From Marchantia polymorpha subsp. ruderalis (taxonomy: Eukaryota; Streptophyta; Marchantiopsida; Marchantiales; Marchantiaceae), in assembly GCA_037833965.1 (NCBI GenBank), contig AP031358.1, forward strand, positions 4,534,001 to 4,598,000: a stretch of 64,000 nucleotides of DNA. The letters are read 5' to 3'. Positions 52,540-64,000 of this stretch are shown here, piece by piece. The notes below the pieces were generated by a model. That model was given only the letters and a program-made list of their open reading frames with translations, was not told the DNA's origin and did not search any database. The translations under genes were made by a program, and so were the position numbers. The stretch's first letter is position 1, and the number at the start of each line of letters is the position of its first letter.

Positions 52540-53574
52540 GTTGGGTAAATATTTTGGCGCGTAATTCCAGAGTCGATCCAAAGGCTTGGCTTCGCAATTT
52601 TATTGTCTTGCCAATTTTAGGCCTGTTTTGTTCGAGCGTCATAAATTGCGGAATCCAGGAATCGCGAAAGTATGGAAAGGTGGCGCGATTGTTTATGTTG
52701 GTTGGCATTCCGAGAGGGGAGGGAGGGCGGACGAGGTGGTGAGATCGCGAGTGGCGAGGGGCAGAGTGGCAGCGCGGTGGTGCTGATGAAGGCGAGGGCT
52801 CGGATGGGTCCGGCGGAGGGACTACTGAAGACGGGTCGGGGGCTCGGGGTCGAGGGCGAGGGCGAGGTCGACGTGGCGAGCTCGCATCCCTAATCCGTCT
52901 CGTGGCGGGGCGGACGAATTTCTTTGCTCGGGTCTGGAACAGCAGACCTCGACCTCGAGCATAACAAACAGCAGCACTGCAGTGAGTGCAGTGCACTGAC
53001 TCGCCACGGGATTGTGGCGTCGATTCATTCTCGCAGAGCAGAGCGGTCAAAGGTGTGCGATGGTGGTGGTGGTGGAGGAGGAGGAGGAGAGAGTTAGGTG
53101 AGGACGATGTGTTCTTCTCGTGAACACGAAGATCTACGCTCCGGATGCATCTGAAAATTGTGCTCGCCTTGGCTTTGGGGTTTTCTACCGTCTGGTCTGG
53201 CGCAGGTTGCTGGCCTCTCAGGACTACAGATTTGCCGGTAGCTGGGGGTTTCTCAACGGAACTGCGCATGTGGAATCCGAAATAGATGAAAATTGGGAGG
53301 ATTGGCCGATTCCTTGGTCTTCTGTCAATCGGGGGCAGTTGATGAAGGAGCGAGCGCTGTCTGACAATGAGCGCGGTGATTTTTCAGGGATTTCCCGTTT
53401 GATTGTTACTATTTCAGGAGGTGGGTAGTGGTGGTCGTTTGTGATGTAATGTCCTGGTGAGGTGACACATCGTCGACCGTTCTGAAGATGAGAGAAGGAA
53501 CAATAACTTTCTATTCGTCAGACAGCGAGGAGGTGGAGATCTGATATTGGAATCGTTTGCGGAATTGGTTCACC
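52540..53574 (+). promoter_or_regulatory. GC-rich upstream and leader region of the LUC7-like gene
   Basis: A purine-rich, GC-rich block (gagggcgagggcgag and similar, then ggtggtggtggtggaggag near 53062-53085) precedes the gene. Upstream ATGs exist, for example at 53120 (102 codons) and 53147 (44 codons with a hydrophobic N terminus). They could act as upstream open reading frames if the transcript starts before them; nothing shows that it does. Confidence 0.4.
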
Positions 53575-56500
53575 ATGGATCCGAAGGCTTTGCTAGATGA
53601 GTTAATGGGAAAGGATCGGGACTTGCCCTTGGACCAGCAAAAGAAGAAGAAGCTACGTTTTGACGATCCTGAGGTTAGTAGCAATCACCTTCCGTTCTTA
53701 TCGTTGATTGCTTTCAGCATGTTTAATTAGAAGTGCAAAATGTCATGCAGGGTCATAGTGTTCTGTTCCTCACTTTCGGAATTGGCTGGGAAGCCGTCAG
53801 TTATTGCTTTGCAACTGTTGCTTATGTGTTTGGAATGCGTTTAGTTCTATCTTTCAAGGTTTCGAAGGAGAGCCTCGAAAACTTAACAACGCTTGTCTAG
53901 GGTTCTCTACAAGTACCCTTCCAATTGACGCACAGGAGATATCGAAGTTTCTGTTATCGAAGTTTCTATAGTCCTTGACAGTACAGCGTCCATCTCCTTC
54001 ATACAGCCACACACCTTATTCTGCATAATAATAAAAAAGTAGACTTTCAATCTAAAAATAGAATTCATATATCCGAAGTGAAGCAGACAATCCAAAAATT
54101 AAACAAAATGCCACTTCCTCTGGATATGAAGATTCCAATGGTTGGACTCCGCCATATATGCTCCTTCTCCACGATAGGCACAATGATTACTATGATCATA
54201 TCATCTATATGGTGCATGTTCAATCTGTAACACTACCAATCATAATGCTCACACTTTTGACTGGAGCGTACCACTGCTGTTGTGACTTGTTTGTATGTCG
54301 TAATATTCAGATGGTTGGGATTGTTTGAAAGATTAAAGTCTTTGAAGGCAAGGGCTTTACCTACAGAAGACCCAATGACAGATGTCCTTATTTTTGGGAC
54401 TTGTTCTCTAATACGTATCTCACTATTTTCAATTTTGATTTGCAGGTGTGTCATTTTCATTTGGTCTCCTTTTGTCCTCATGACCTGTTTCCAAATACTA
54501 AGAGTGACCTCGGTGCTTGTGAGAAAATTCACGATGATGCACTTAGAGCTGAATTCATCAAATCGAATAGAGTATCGCAATATGAAGCGGAGTTCCTAGG
54601 ATATCTGGAGCGACTGATTGCTGACCTTGAGAGGTGAGTCAATGCAGTCTGACCTGGAGTATATCGTACTCCTGCATCTCACATCTCGGAAATTATTGAG
54701 GTGGAAGCCTTTTTGGCTTTCTGAAAATATATGATGCGTATTGGGCGTTACCTGGAGTTGGACAAATGGTCTCTAAGACAGAAATGTTCTTTCATTTAGT
54801 TGAATTGGTCATTCATTCTGAAAGTATTGTAGATATCAAACACTGGATCATGAGTCGCAGAAATTTTTTTGTCACATCGAGATATAAGTCTAGTTTTTGA
54901 TACATCTATAGATATGTCAGTCATGCTCACACTGTGATGTGTTGTTTTATGGGTTACAACAGTCTCAACGCAGATTATTTCATCTTCAATGCTCACTTTT
55001 GCATGTGATATGACGTGTGCATATTAACATGAAGTTTTTTACATAACTGGTCAAAAATTAAAGTTGCATGTTCTACTCCTCAATGCAGAAAGATCAAGAG
55101 GTGCCATGAGCGATTGGACAAGGAGATGCCTCTAACTGAACATGCCCGAGCTAACAGTGACCGTATATCAGCCATTGCTATGGAAGTACAAGTATTGCTG
55201 AAACAAGCTGAACGAGAAGGAGAAGACGGTTTGGTTGATCAAGCTCAGGCCACAATGAACAAGGTACGTATACGGCTCTATGAATGACAGGTAACTTATG
55301 GATTATTTGTCATTCTGCATATTCATCTCTATATCTGTCCCGTCGCTGGTCTTTCTTCGTTGGTTTGACCGGTTTTCGGGTGACTGATGGAGATGAGTAA
55401 GGGTTGTGGGTTTCCAAAAACCTCTCAAAGAACAGCTTCCGTGGTTTGAGTTGAATACAGAGCTCTGGTGAAAAACGCGGGTGATGATGAATGTGGTGTC
55501 ACCATGAACTTTGCAAACTTTAGACATGTGTGGCCTACGTTTCGTCCTTGCAGATAAGGCGGGGTAGGTCGTGATGTGGTGATTAAGCTAACCTGCAAAA
55601 CAGCGTGGCAAGGTAGCTGCCTGTCTTCTGAAATAACACTCTTGCTGTTTACCAAGTTCAACTGTATAGTTGTGCAATTTTACAGCTGGACGGCTGACTG
55701 GGGATGGTTTGTCAGGTGGACCTTTTGAATAAAGAGAAGGATCAGCTTGTGCGAGCGGTTATGCCCGAGTTCGGCAACATACTGGAGAAGGAGAAACGCA
55801 TGCAAGTCTGTGAAGTATGTGGAGCGATGCAAGCTTCTACTGATACAGAAAAGCGCCTGGCAAGTCACTTGGAGGGCAAACAACATCTGGTACTAAGCTG
55901 GAAATGTTACCTGCTCGCTATCGAATGACGTAGTAATTTAAACATTTTTGTCTTTTCTTAGTATTTGTCCTAGATTCCTATCACATATTATCTTTCGGGC
56001 CAATATTGCGTTTCTTCACTGCACACACATTAAACCCTTTGAATTGTTTTGGTGCTACATTTGGTACCCTGTAGTCATTACATCTTTGACTTGGATTTGT
56101 TTTATATGTGATTGTTCAGTTGCATAGCGCGTACAACATGCTTCAATATCATCTCTTCATTATGATGCGAGAACCACACATCTCTTGGGTTTTCTGGTGA
56201 ACCCAATCTCTCTTGGGTTCTCACAGTTTGAGCTGTATCTTCGGTTCTCAGGGATACTTCAGGATCAGACAAACAGCCGACCAGTTGAGAAAGAAGAAGG
56301 AAGAAGAACGAGAAGCGAGACGCAAAGAAAGAGAAGTGGAGAAAGTAGATGGGGTTGACCAGAAACCCAAGTTAGAAGAAGTGCCGCCTTCAGAAGATCT
56401 GAAAGATAAAGAGAAGGTGATTATATTCGTGCAGTCCGTGTGTAGTCAATAATATAAGTTGTGATTTAGAGAGTCAACCCAATGCTTAATGATGGGGATC

Positions 56501-57245
56501 CCTCTTATTTTTCTACGCTATGCATTTCTTTTTTCAGAAATTAAGTAGAATTGTAATGTTTGATAAAAGGATTATTTTGATCGCAGAATACCAATTTCTT
56601 CTCACAGAAATTAAGTAGAATTGTAATGTTTGATAAAAGGATTATTTTGATCGCAGAATACCAATTTAACGCTCACGCTTTGTAGCAGATTCTGAATGGT
56701 GTGCGTCCTTATGACAAGGAAAGAGAAAACGACATGAGGAGGGAACATGAAAATCGAAGAGAACGAAGGTATGGTAATCATTTAGATAGGATTGTCAACT
56801 ATATTTTACATTCTGTTGTCCCGTCGCTGTTCTTGACTCACTTTTGAAGTTGAGTGAGGCAACTTTCCCTGTATGTAGCTGCGCAGGATCTTGTCGAGTA
56901 ATATTTTCATGAGTTATGCAATACTTTTCAACAAAGTGGTTAAGTCGATTCCATGTTTGCAGCCGTAGCCGGGAGAGAGCTCACCGTTCTCATGACCGGA
57001 GTCGAGACCGTGAGGCCGATAGAGAACGCGGGAGAGATGCGGACAATCATAGAGAATGGGGAGATAAGGAAAGACACGGAGATAGGGACAGGGACAGGGA
57101 ACGAGATAGATATCGGGACAGAGATTGGCACAGAGATAGGGGAGAGAGGGAGAGAGACAGCTACAGGGGGAGGGAACGAGACAGAGACCGCGACCGAGGG
57201 GGACGACGTCGCAGTCGTAGTAGAGAAAGAGACCATAGACGGTGA
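53575..57245 (+). CDS. LUC7-like U1 snRNP-associated splicing factor (7 exons, 387 residues)
   Basis: Exons: 53575-53673, 54446-54633, 55089-55263, 55716-55889, 56252-56416, 56689-56768, 56963-57245. All joints are GT-AG and in frame. LUC7 proteins sit in the U1 snRNP and help choose 5' splice sites. The N terminus LLDELMGKDRDLPLDQ is the family signature. Zinc finger 1 is C35, C43, C58, H62 (FCPHDLFPNTKSDLG between); the family usually has Tyr where His38 stands. A helical segment follows (about 85-180), then zinc finger 2 with C186, C189, H205, H211. From about 220 the chain is charged, and 283-387 is an Arg-rich RS/RD/RE tail expected to bind other splicing factors in the nucleus. The ATG lies in a strong context (caccATGGat). 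Confidence 0.94.
56536..56667 (+). repeat. 70-bp tandem duplication inside LUC7 intron 5
   Basis: Copies start at 56536 and 56606 with agaaattaagtagaattgta and run to gcagaataccaattt. Each contains a gatcgcag acceptor-like site, so the intron holds several AG options before the acceptor used at 56688. Confidence 0.95.
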
Positions 57246-57751
57246 CAATCAGATGTATCTCACAAATCTCCTTACTTTGTTGACCTTGATCGTAATGTAG
57301 TGTAACTAAGTCCAATTTTTAACTGAGGGACTTGTAGACCTGGCATATGGACATTCTTTGTCACTCCGACACCTAAGAGCACGTTAGTATGTTACAATGG
57401 ACAATAGACGCGTGACAATGTTTTCCTAGTTATGTACTTTGATGACATTATGAGTAAAATTGTCTCAGTACATCCTTGCCAACGTGCAAAGCGTCAAGAC
57501 TTAGGGTGTTCACGTTGATTTCAGGATATAATCACCGGGCGTCTACTCTGCCCTTGGGTGCAAACATGACGCTTCTGCAAACTCATTGCACTTTCCGACC
57601 AAAATTAGACTAGGTCATGGGGATAAATCAGAGTCACATTGTTTCTTTGCTTAAGATATTGGCTATGTTTGTGCACAAAATGAAGTCTATCACTGAAAGC
57701 ATTCATGGGCATTTTTATCCTACAGTATTCATTAGTATAATGTATGGTTAT

Positions 57752-57824
57752 TCATTAGTAGCTCAGCGGTTAGAGCAAATGGCTGTTAACTATTGGATCT
57801 TTGGCTCGAATCCAACCTAGAGAG
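57752..57824 (+). tRNA. tRNA-Asn (GUU)-like gene, organelle type, possibly a nuclear insert
   Basis: A 73-nt cloverleaf can be drawn: acceptor stem with 6 of 7 pairs (tcattag with ctagaga), D arm GCTC/GAGC, fully paired anticodon stem (AATGG/CTATT) around ctGTTaa with anticodon GUU, and a T arm with 4 of 5 pairs around ctcgaat (usual ttcgaat). The sequence start tcattagtagctcagcgg resembles bacterial-type plastid or mitochondrial trnN more than the nuclear cytosolic tRNA-Asn. No T-run terminator follows closely. It may therefore be an organelle-derived copy that is not transcribed. Confidence 0.6.
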
Positions 57825-57829
57825 ATCAA

Positions 57830-59440
57830 ATCAGTAAAACGAAGTTAAAAAGAAGTAAAATCAGACTCCTTTTCTGTCTTACTAAGCACTATCACCTGAT
57901 TCGAAAGAAATGTTTATTGTACTGGAAGTGACTGCCTTGAAACGGATGACATGAGTATGGTGAAGACTGAAAGGACTCTCATCGTGTAACCCATTGGTGC
58001 GATGGAGAATGCTTGAAGTTTGGTATCAACAAGCTCATCAGACGACCTATCTCGTACATGTGTTGCACCTGGATAAAAGTTGATAGAATACGAAGGACGG
58101 TAGAAGGGAAATGCCTGCACTTTGCCCAAGGGTATTGTCGCATGGAACAGGAGGTTTTCAAGGTGGAAACCATAGCACCTCATCATATCACATATAGAGC
58201 AGAAGGAAAGACGAATTGGCGAAAATTAGATCCCAAAGGGATGGACAGCCTTGAGAACATGACATGTGGATTGTTCTGACTGCTGTTATCAATGTCTGGA
58301 AGCGGGATAACAGGACCGGAAAGGGAAAGACGCTGTCTGTAGAGAAATGAGGGGCCCGGCAGTTGGATACAATCTAAGGCATTCCTACAATGTGTGTCGC
58401 ATGTTTGTCAGTCATGTTTATCACATGTTCCAAAACATAGTGCTGAAAACTCGCAACCGCCTGATTCAAAGACTTTTTCTTTCAGTTGGACATACACCGA
58501 TTCCAGATTGCATGTCGGTCCCTATTTGCAGCATGCACTCAGAATGTGGGGAGATTAGGAGATGAGAGGAGAGGGGGTTAGATGTTTGCCAAGGAGCCAG
58601 GCATTTTTTCAGCTGGCAGCAGATTTATTGACCAGATTCAAAGCAATAAGAAAAAGCCTTGGCCGCTTGGTGGCCAAGGCGTGCCATTGAGGCTGGACAG
58701 CTTAATAGATACTGGCACGGTAGTCAATCAGGGGACTCTGGACAGCTGAGAAACAAGTCAAGCCTTTTATTGCATGCATGGGCTTGCATCAGAAGTAATT
58801 ACTTTCCAGTAATTACTTCTGACGATTAATTCTGATTAATTTGCATGACGATGACAAACCATGGCATCGGAAGTATGTGCATGCACCGTTTGGGCTCGTG
58901 ATTACTGCACAGTGATGTCACCGATGATGAATGTGCTCCGATCTGCTACCGCAGCCTTAAACCGCATGCTGCGAAGGGTATGGAATGAGATACTGAAGCA
59001 TGAGATACGCTTGACCCGCAGTGTCGTAGAAAAAGGCAGAAATACAGGCGATTCCAGGATCAAAGCAGAACGCTGTCGGTCCGCAACAATCATGGGCGAT
59101 GGAAGTTCTCACGAAATCTGCCATTGAAGACGAGGCTCGGGGAATCCCGCTTGCACCATTCGTGCTTGGCTTTCTCCTTATCCTTCCTTGGCTTCCTCCA
59201 CTCCCGGAGAATCTTTCTTGCAAATCCCAGCAACATCATTAGCAGTCAGATGACATGTCCAGAACCTACTCTTATCTTCATGGAACGTGGAGGGAAAGAC
59301 ACTGTCTCACATTCAAACCTCCGAGCAAGCTCCCAGCCATCTCCTCCGAATCAGTCGCCTTATATCGATTCATCTCCTTCCCTTGCGGCAAGCAAGCCTT
59401 TCACCCTCGTCCCTGATAGGAAAACAACGCAGTCAGTAAG
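57830..59440. other. Unassigned DNA with short open frames
   Basis: Frames at 58013-58279 and 58861-59127 (+) lack recognisable domains or splice partners. A 14-bp perfect inverted repeat with a 6-nt loop lies at 58789-58822 (tcagaagtaattac and complement). Confidence 0.4.
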
Positions 59441-62400
59441 TAAGTAAGTCACTTTTCTCCCACCAGGAGAATCGTCCACGTAGTGACCTACCTCCAGTTG
59501 CTGGCCTCCAAGTTCTCAGGCCCCACTGGGCTTCCCCAGATCCGTCAGTCATGACAGTGGTTTCTAATTGGGGCTGCCATATTTGCGCACAGAGTAGAAA
59601 TAGAAGTTGTTCAACTCTTTGTTGCAAGGTTTATTGACTGCCGTCTGCCCAGTCGGTAGGGCAAGGCAGCAGCAGCAGGCAGGACAGCGCCTCCTCCTCC
59701 CGCGCATTAGTCTTACTCATCCAAGTTGGGGGATTGCCGTCAGCCCAGCATCCGACTTGTCAAGTCGCCATCGCCCACTGAGCTGAGGGCAAGAGAGAGG
59801 GAGAAGAGAACAGCGTGCGTCTGGGTGACAGTCAATTTGCCTTCTCGGGTCAATACCTGTTTGACTCACTGTAATGAGGCTGGCACTGAGCTGAGCTGAG
59901 CTGAGCTGAGCGAGTAATGCTCAGAGAAGACAGACTCCAGAGTGCAGCAGACCAGTTCTTCTACTGAAGACTGCACTGCAGCCCAAGGAAAAGCAGAAGC
60001 TGGAGGAGTACAAGAAGAAGAAGAGGAGCGATGTGCCACAATATTCCTGTAAGCTGCGGTAGCGGCACTGTAAACAGAAGTACTGCTGACTGTTAAAGAT
60101 GGGGTAGTAGGGCTGGGGCCAAAGAAGTCTAAGAGTCGCCTTTCCAGTGGCGTGGACATCAATCCAGCTGAGAACCTCTGAGGATTTCAAATCGGTGATT
60201 TTGCCAACCCATAGATAGGCTTCCGAGTCCATTCGGACATGTGTCAGCCTCTTTTCTCTTGCGATCGATGCAGAACCTTTCTCCCTCGTACTTGTTCTTT
60301 CTAACGGTGTATGTTACGTATGTGCATGTTGTACAATCGAGATTCACACTTATATCCACGACTCAACAACTTTGACGAGACCTTGAGAACCATCTAACCC
60401 ATTACAGATCTCGACTGGCTCCTTCCTTTCAAGAGGTGCATCCACTCTGCACGTGTTTGCTCTCCCTGCGAGCAGCGTCAGTCGAATATGCTGCCATGAG
60501 CATTATGTTCTTTCGAGCATTGGCAAGGAGTTGGCAACCATGGGCTTAGATCTTATCACATCTTTGTCTAAGCCATGGACCCACTGAACTCAACGAGAAA
60601 GTTCAACAAGGCAAACTTGTAACGACTGGAACTGGAACGCCTCATGACTCGCAGCTCACCCACATGTGGTTTGGACCACCAGAGGCAAACCGAAACGACG
60701 AGCAGTCACCTCGTGGCCACACCATGCACACACTGGGTCAATATCTCCCATTCAATATTCCTCAATTGTTGCTACTGTAACTGCTGCTGCGGGGGAGGGC
60801 AGGGGAGGGGCATTCCATGGTCGGTCACTGTCTAGGAAAGCGAAGTGCAAACGTTGCCTAAACGTCTGGGCACACCAAAAGAGAAAACTGAGGGAAAATG
60901 GACGAGCGTCAAACGTAAATGCTGTCGAGTCAAGATTTTCTCTCTCATACTTTGGAAGGAAGAGAGGGAGAGAGGGAGGGAGGGAGGTCTCGTAGCTGAC
61001 AACTATTGCGTGGTGTGTACCTGATCATGTGCGAGGAGATTTAGGAAGCATGAGAGAGAATAATAGGAGAGTTTGGATATGGCGTGCAGAATTGAAAGGT
61101 CGAGAAGAGGGATAAGTTCAGAGTTGACACGGAGGGAGCGAGAGAAGGAGCGACCCCAAATAATTTGAAGCCCCCTTAGCTAGCACGTGCTGGCTAATCG
61201 CTGGCTCATGGAGTCAGGGAGAGCGGAGCAGCAGCCCAGGAAATCTAAGTAGGGATATATTCAGATATTAACACGGGTTAACATTGATGGAGCCGTGACT
61301 TGTGATAATGATTATGAGTTGAGTCTTTGGACCCCTGATCGAGGCGACGAGGACTGGCTCAGAGGTGACATGGAGGATGATCCACGAAGAAATAATGACA
61401 CATTCATTGATAGTCACGCTGAACGCAGAAAGGATCCACCATGTTTCTCTCTAGGTCTAGCTAGCTAGATACATAACGGCAGCAGCAGCAGCATTTGGCA
61501 TCGCGGGCTCTGCTGAATAGAGACAAATAGAGGAGGATAGAGATAGAGGAGGGCACATGAGTGGAGATGTGGAATGAAGAGAGTAACTGGTACGTTTCAT
61601 TTCATTGGAAGGCAGGCAGAAATGGACTGTGAGAGAGAAATGGACTTACCAGGCCACAGGCCCCTGTAAGCAAGGGGTGAAAAAAATAGTATTCATCTCT
61701 GGACCAGGTCGGGAATAAGTCTGTCTCAGGTGTTTCAGATTCTTTCCTCTTTTGAGATGTTCAATTATGTGGGCGAGATCGTTGATCAGTAATACTCAGA
61801 GACTTTGGCTGTTAGCAGAATGAGGGAGGGAGGGAGGGAGGGAGGGAGAGAGAGAGAAGGAGAAAGAGAAAGAGACTCAGAGAGGACTCAGAGGAGTAAC
61901 TCGGACGGCTCTCGCCCCGATGCAGATGCGGAGCAGTGTATGACAGCAATTCCAGATTGCATCAATGTTCGAATAAATGACCCATTCCAGACACAGAACA
62001 GGCGGGACGGACACAGAGAAAGCGTCGGAGAAGGAGAAAGCCTCGAGGGGTAATTATCCTCTCCCCCCCAAAACGCGCGCTCAGGTCTGCGAGTGAGTCG
62101 GTGGCCCGAGTCCTGCTTCATCGAGATCACAGCCCCTGGTCCCCGATACGGTCCTCCAATACAGTACAAAGAACAAGCGCACACCACTGGTCACTCACTC
62201 CTTCCTCATCAGCAGCAGTCCACCTCTTCCCATGATTCCATCGCCATCCGGCCTAATCTAATCCAGTCCTCAGCTTCAAGGGGTTCCCTGGACTCCAGCA
62301 CGCTCGCCCTACCCCCGGCGGCTGGGGAATCGGCCATGGGAAATTACAGTTAGCACCAATCACACCGCCTCGTCCCTCGGGGGGAGAGAGAGAGAGAGAG

Positions 62401-63870
62401 AGAACAGGGACGGAGTCACGGAAGGATCAGAAGAGTCCTCCGGAAAAGCAATAGTGGTGAATGGCTGCACCTGGTGATGGTCTAGGAGGCATGGGGCTGG
62501 TCATTCAAAGTCTCTAGAAGAGGTACATACTGCCACCGGTACGATAAAGAGGTAGCAGCAGCAGCTCATCTGAGGAAACTAGAGACACTGACACAAACCT
62601 CGATACTCTATGCATCGTAGACTGGAATGCTCATCAACTGTATACAGACTGGACCGTCCAGGGTGCACCTCTACCTCTGCACAGTACCTGTAGCTACCCT
62701 CCCACTTTCGAAGTAGGTACGATGTGCTAGAGAGTCTAGTATTGCGTTCCTTCCCATAACAGTAGTCGTCCTCTGTTCCTCGTACCTTCCTTCTACGTCT
62801 TCTCTCTTTTCTTTTCCTTTCCTTTCCTTACAAGGGGGACGACCCTGTGGAGCATTTGGAAGCATCAGAAATCAGCGCAGGTTCAGGTGACTGAGATCTG
62901 CTCGCTATACACCGCAGGCAGTGTACGAAACTGGCCGTCTTATCTTCTGGCCCGCCATCTTCATTCACGGGGTCTCTCGGACTCGGAGGTTTGTGTGATT
63001 CTTGCAGCCTGCTCGCTCGCTCGCTAGCTAGGCTCTCTGATAGTCTCTCTGAGAGGCCCCGTGGCTTACTGGTAAACAGGCCTACGAGTCTAATCTCGGT
63101 GCCTCGAGCATCGGCCTCGTCTCGACTTCACTGAATGGATCGGGTGAGCGAGTGGATTGGATTCGTCCCACCTCGAAATTCATCCCCTCCCGCTGTTGTA
63201 CCAGGGTCCAGAGACGAGACGAGACTAGACATCGTATCCAAAGGCCCAGGAGCCATCTCCCGCCTCGTCCTAGCTTCTTGCAGAGGGTTAGGAGCTCGAT
63301 TGAATTCTGTGGCAGTGTAGGCCTGAGCTGAACGAGAGGAGGGATTCGTAGTGTTGCATGTCCTGGACACTGGACCTGCTAGCAGAAGTTGGGGAAGGAG
63401 AAGGAGAGGGAGAGGGCTGCGTCAATCTCTACTACTTGTCTACTGCAACACAAAATAAAGACGAACAATAATTGACATTAGAGGAGGATATGGAAGACAC
63501 AAAAGCAGGAGCGAAAGAAAAGGCTGAAGGTAACGCCCGCAGCCTGCCTGCCGACTAAAGAGCAGGCACACACAGCTAGACGAATGTTCAAATCTCAATG
63601 CTACTCCATGTCCAACCACCGCCGCCGACGCCGCGTGCAATCGTACGAGAAACTACGTACTTTCCACACACACACTCTACGACTCCACGGATGGCATAGG
63701 ATGATGCCACATCCAAGCCTCGACTCGACTGATCCTCGCGGCTGACGACGTGGAGACTGGAACCTGGAGCAGCAGCAGCTGCAGCTGCAGCCTCCCTCTC
63801 TTTTGCCCTTCTCTGCCTGAGTCTCCTGGCCTAGCTCTCGCACTCTCTCACAGGCTCTGACTGGCTCTGT
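59441..63870. other. GC- and GA-rich intergenic DNA with microsatellites
   Basis: No gene can be supported. Simple repeats: five CTGAG units at 59886-59910, a GGGA/GA run at 61822-61857, and a GA run at 62383-62402. Open frames on both strands in this stretch are low-complexity Ser/Arg/Pro-rich products of composition. It may be the extended upstream region of the gene starting at 63987. Confidence 0.45.
63053..63118 (+). other. tRNA-like sequence, possible SINE head
   Basis: gaggcc at 63053-63058 can pair with ggcctc at 63113-63118. Between them lie an A-box-like tggcttactgg and a cgag..ctcg stem. The T arm is poor and no clean anticodon loop can be drawn, so this is at best a tRNA-derived relic. 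Confidence 0.25.
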
Positions 63871-63874
63871 CGTT

Positions 63875-63884
63875 GATATAAAAT
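63875..63884 (+). promoter_or_regulatory. Candidate TATA box
   Basis: gatataaaat about 110 bp before the ATG at 63987, in otherwise GC-rich DNA. Transcription would then start near 63905 and give a leader of roughly 80 nt. Confidence 0.4.
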
Positions 63885-63986
63885 GGTGGAGGTGGAGGTG
63901 GACTCGACGAGGTAGGTGGTAGAGGAAGGTCGATCTGTCTCCCTTGCTCCATTTTCCTTGCTCCTGTTGCAAGGCCTTGCCTTGCC

Positions 63987-64000
63987 ATGGCTGCTCCGCC
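63987..64000 (+). CDS. Possible start of a gene leaving the window (partial)
   Basis: gccATGGCtgct fits the plant start-codon consensus very well and begins M-A-A-P. It follows a CT-rich leader and a candidate TATA box. Only four full codons are visible, so no product can be named. Confidence 0.35.

Noticed and set aside
52529..53269. 246-codon open frame on the - strand, the longest uninterrupted frame in the window
   Set aside because: It is Arg/Pro/Ser-rich low-complexity sequence from the GC-rich region upstream of the LUC7-like gene, with no domain and no splice partners. It runs antisense to the likely leader of that gene.
56914..57315. Three long frames overlapping the last LUC7 exon in other frames and on the - strand
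   Set aside because: The Arg-rich repeat codons of the RS tail give open alternative frames. Only the + frame ending at 57245 joins to the upstream exons.
58013..58279. Cys/His-rich frame considered as a zinc finger
   Set aside because: The spacing of Cys and His does not fit a known finger and no flanking exons were found.

Overview
The window looks like nuclear DNA of a land plant. It has many short GT-AG introns, two genes with plastid-type N termini (a carotenoid cleavage dioxygenase family and a DUF3531-type protein), a plant-style LUC7 splicing factor, and a decayed Ty1/copia retrotransposon primed by initiator tRNA-Met. Genes are sparse, the spacers are AT-rich and full of local tandem and inverted duplications, and the gene starts on the right are GC-rich with GA/CT repeats. 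A non-seed plant such as a bryophyte is plausible, but that is inference; the sequence alone does not fix the species.

Left two thirds (about 4.5-36.5 kb). The main object is an old segmental duplication of roughly 10 kb. Each arm carries a complete 15-exon carotenoid cleavage dioxygenase (CCD) gene on the + strand: CCD-A at 7034-11564 and CCD-B at 29361-34114. I could splice both end to end. Every exon has the same length in the two genes and both encode 665 residues, with all four iron-binding histidines and three second-shell glutamates. Between them (19.4-23.5 kb) lie ruins of further copies: the 5' part of a third CCD, a broken copy of the DUF3531 gene found intact at 47-50 kb, and a fragment of a CCD upstream region. 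CCD genes and the DUF3531 gene therefore seem to have been duplicated through the same neighbourhood. One 334-bp stretch shared by the two intact CCD genes is almost identical, introns included, which suggests recent gene conversion.

Middle (36.6-47 kb). AT-rich, gene-poor DNA holds a hAT-like miniature element (39680-40198) and a degenerate Ty1/copia element with both LTRs (about 41024-46546). The copia reverse transcriptase region contains a 171-bp tandem duplication.

Right third. An eight-exon DUF3531-family gene lies on the - strand (47350-50346). A seven-exon LUC7-like U1 snRNP gene lies on the + strand (53575-57245). A tRNA-Asn(GUU)-like sequence of organellar character is at 57752-57824. 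After several kb of GC- and GA-rich DNA, the first codons of another gene may begin at 63987 and run off the window.

No operon-like or defence-like system is visible. The most unusual signals are the CCD array with its conversion tract, and a series of very tight perfect inverted duplications. In three of these a paralogous or sister sequence in the window lacks the inverted copy, so it must have arisen after the duplication or insertion.
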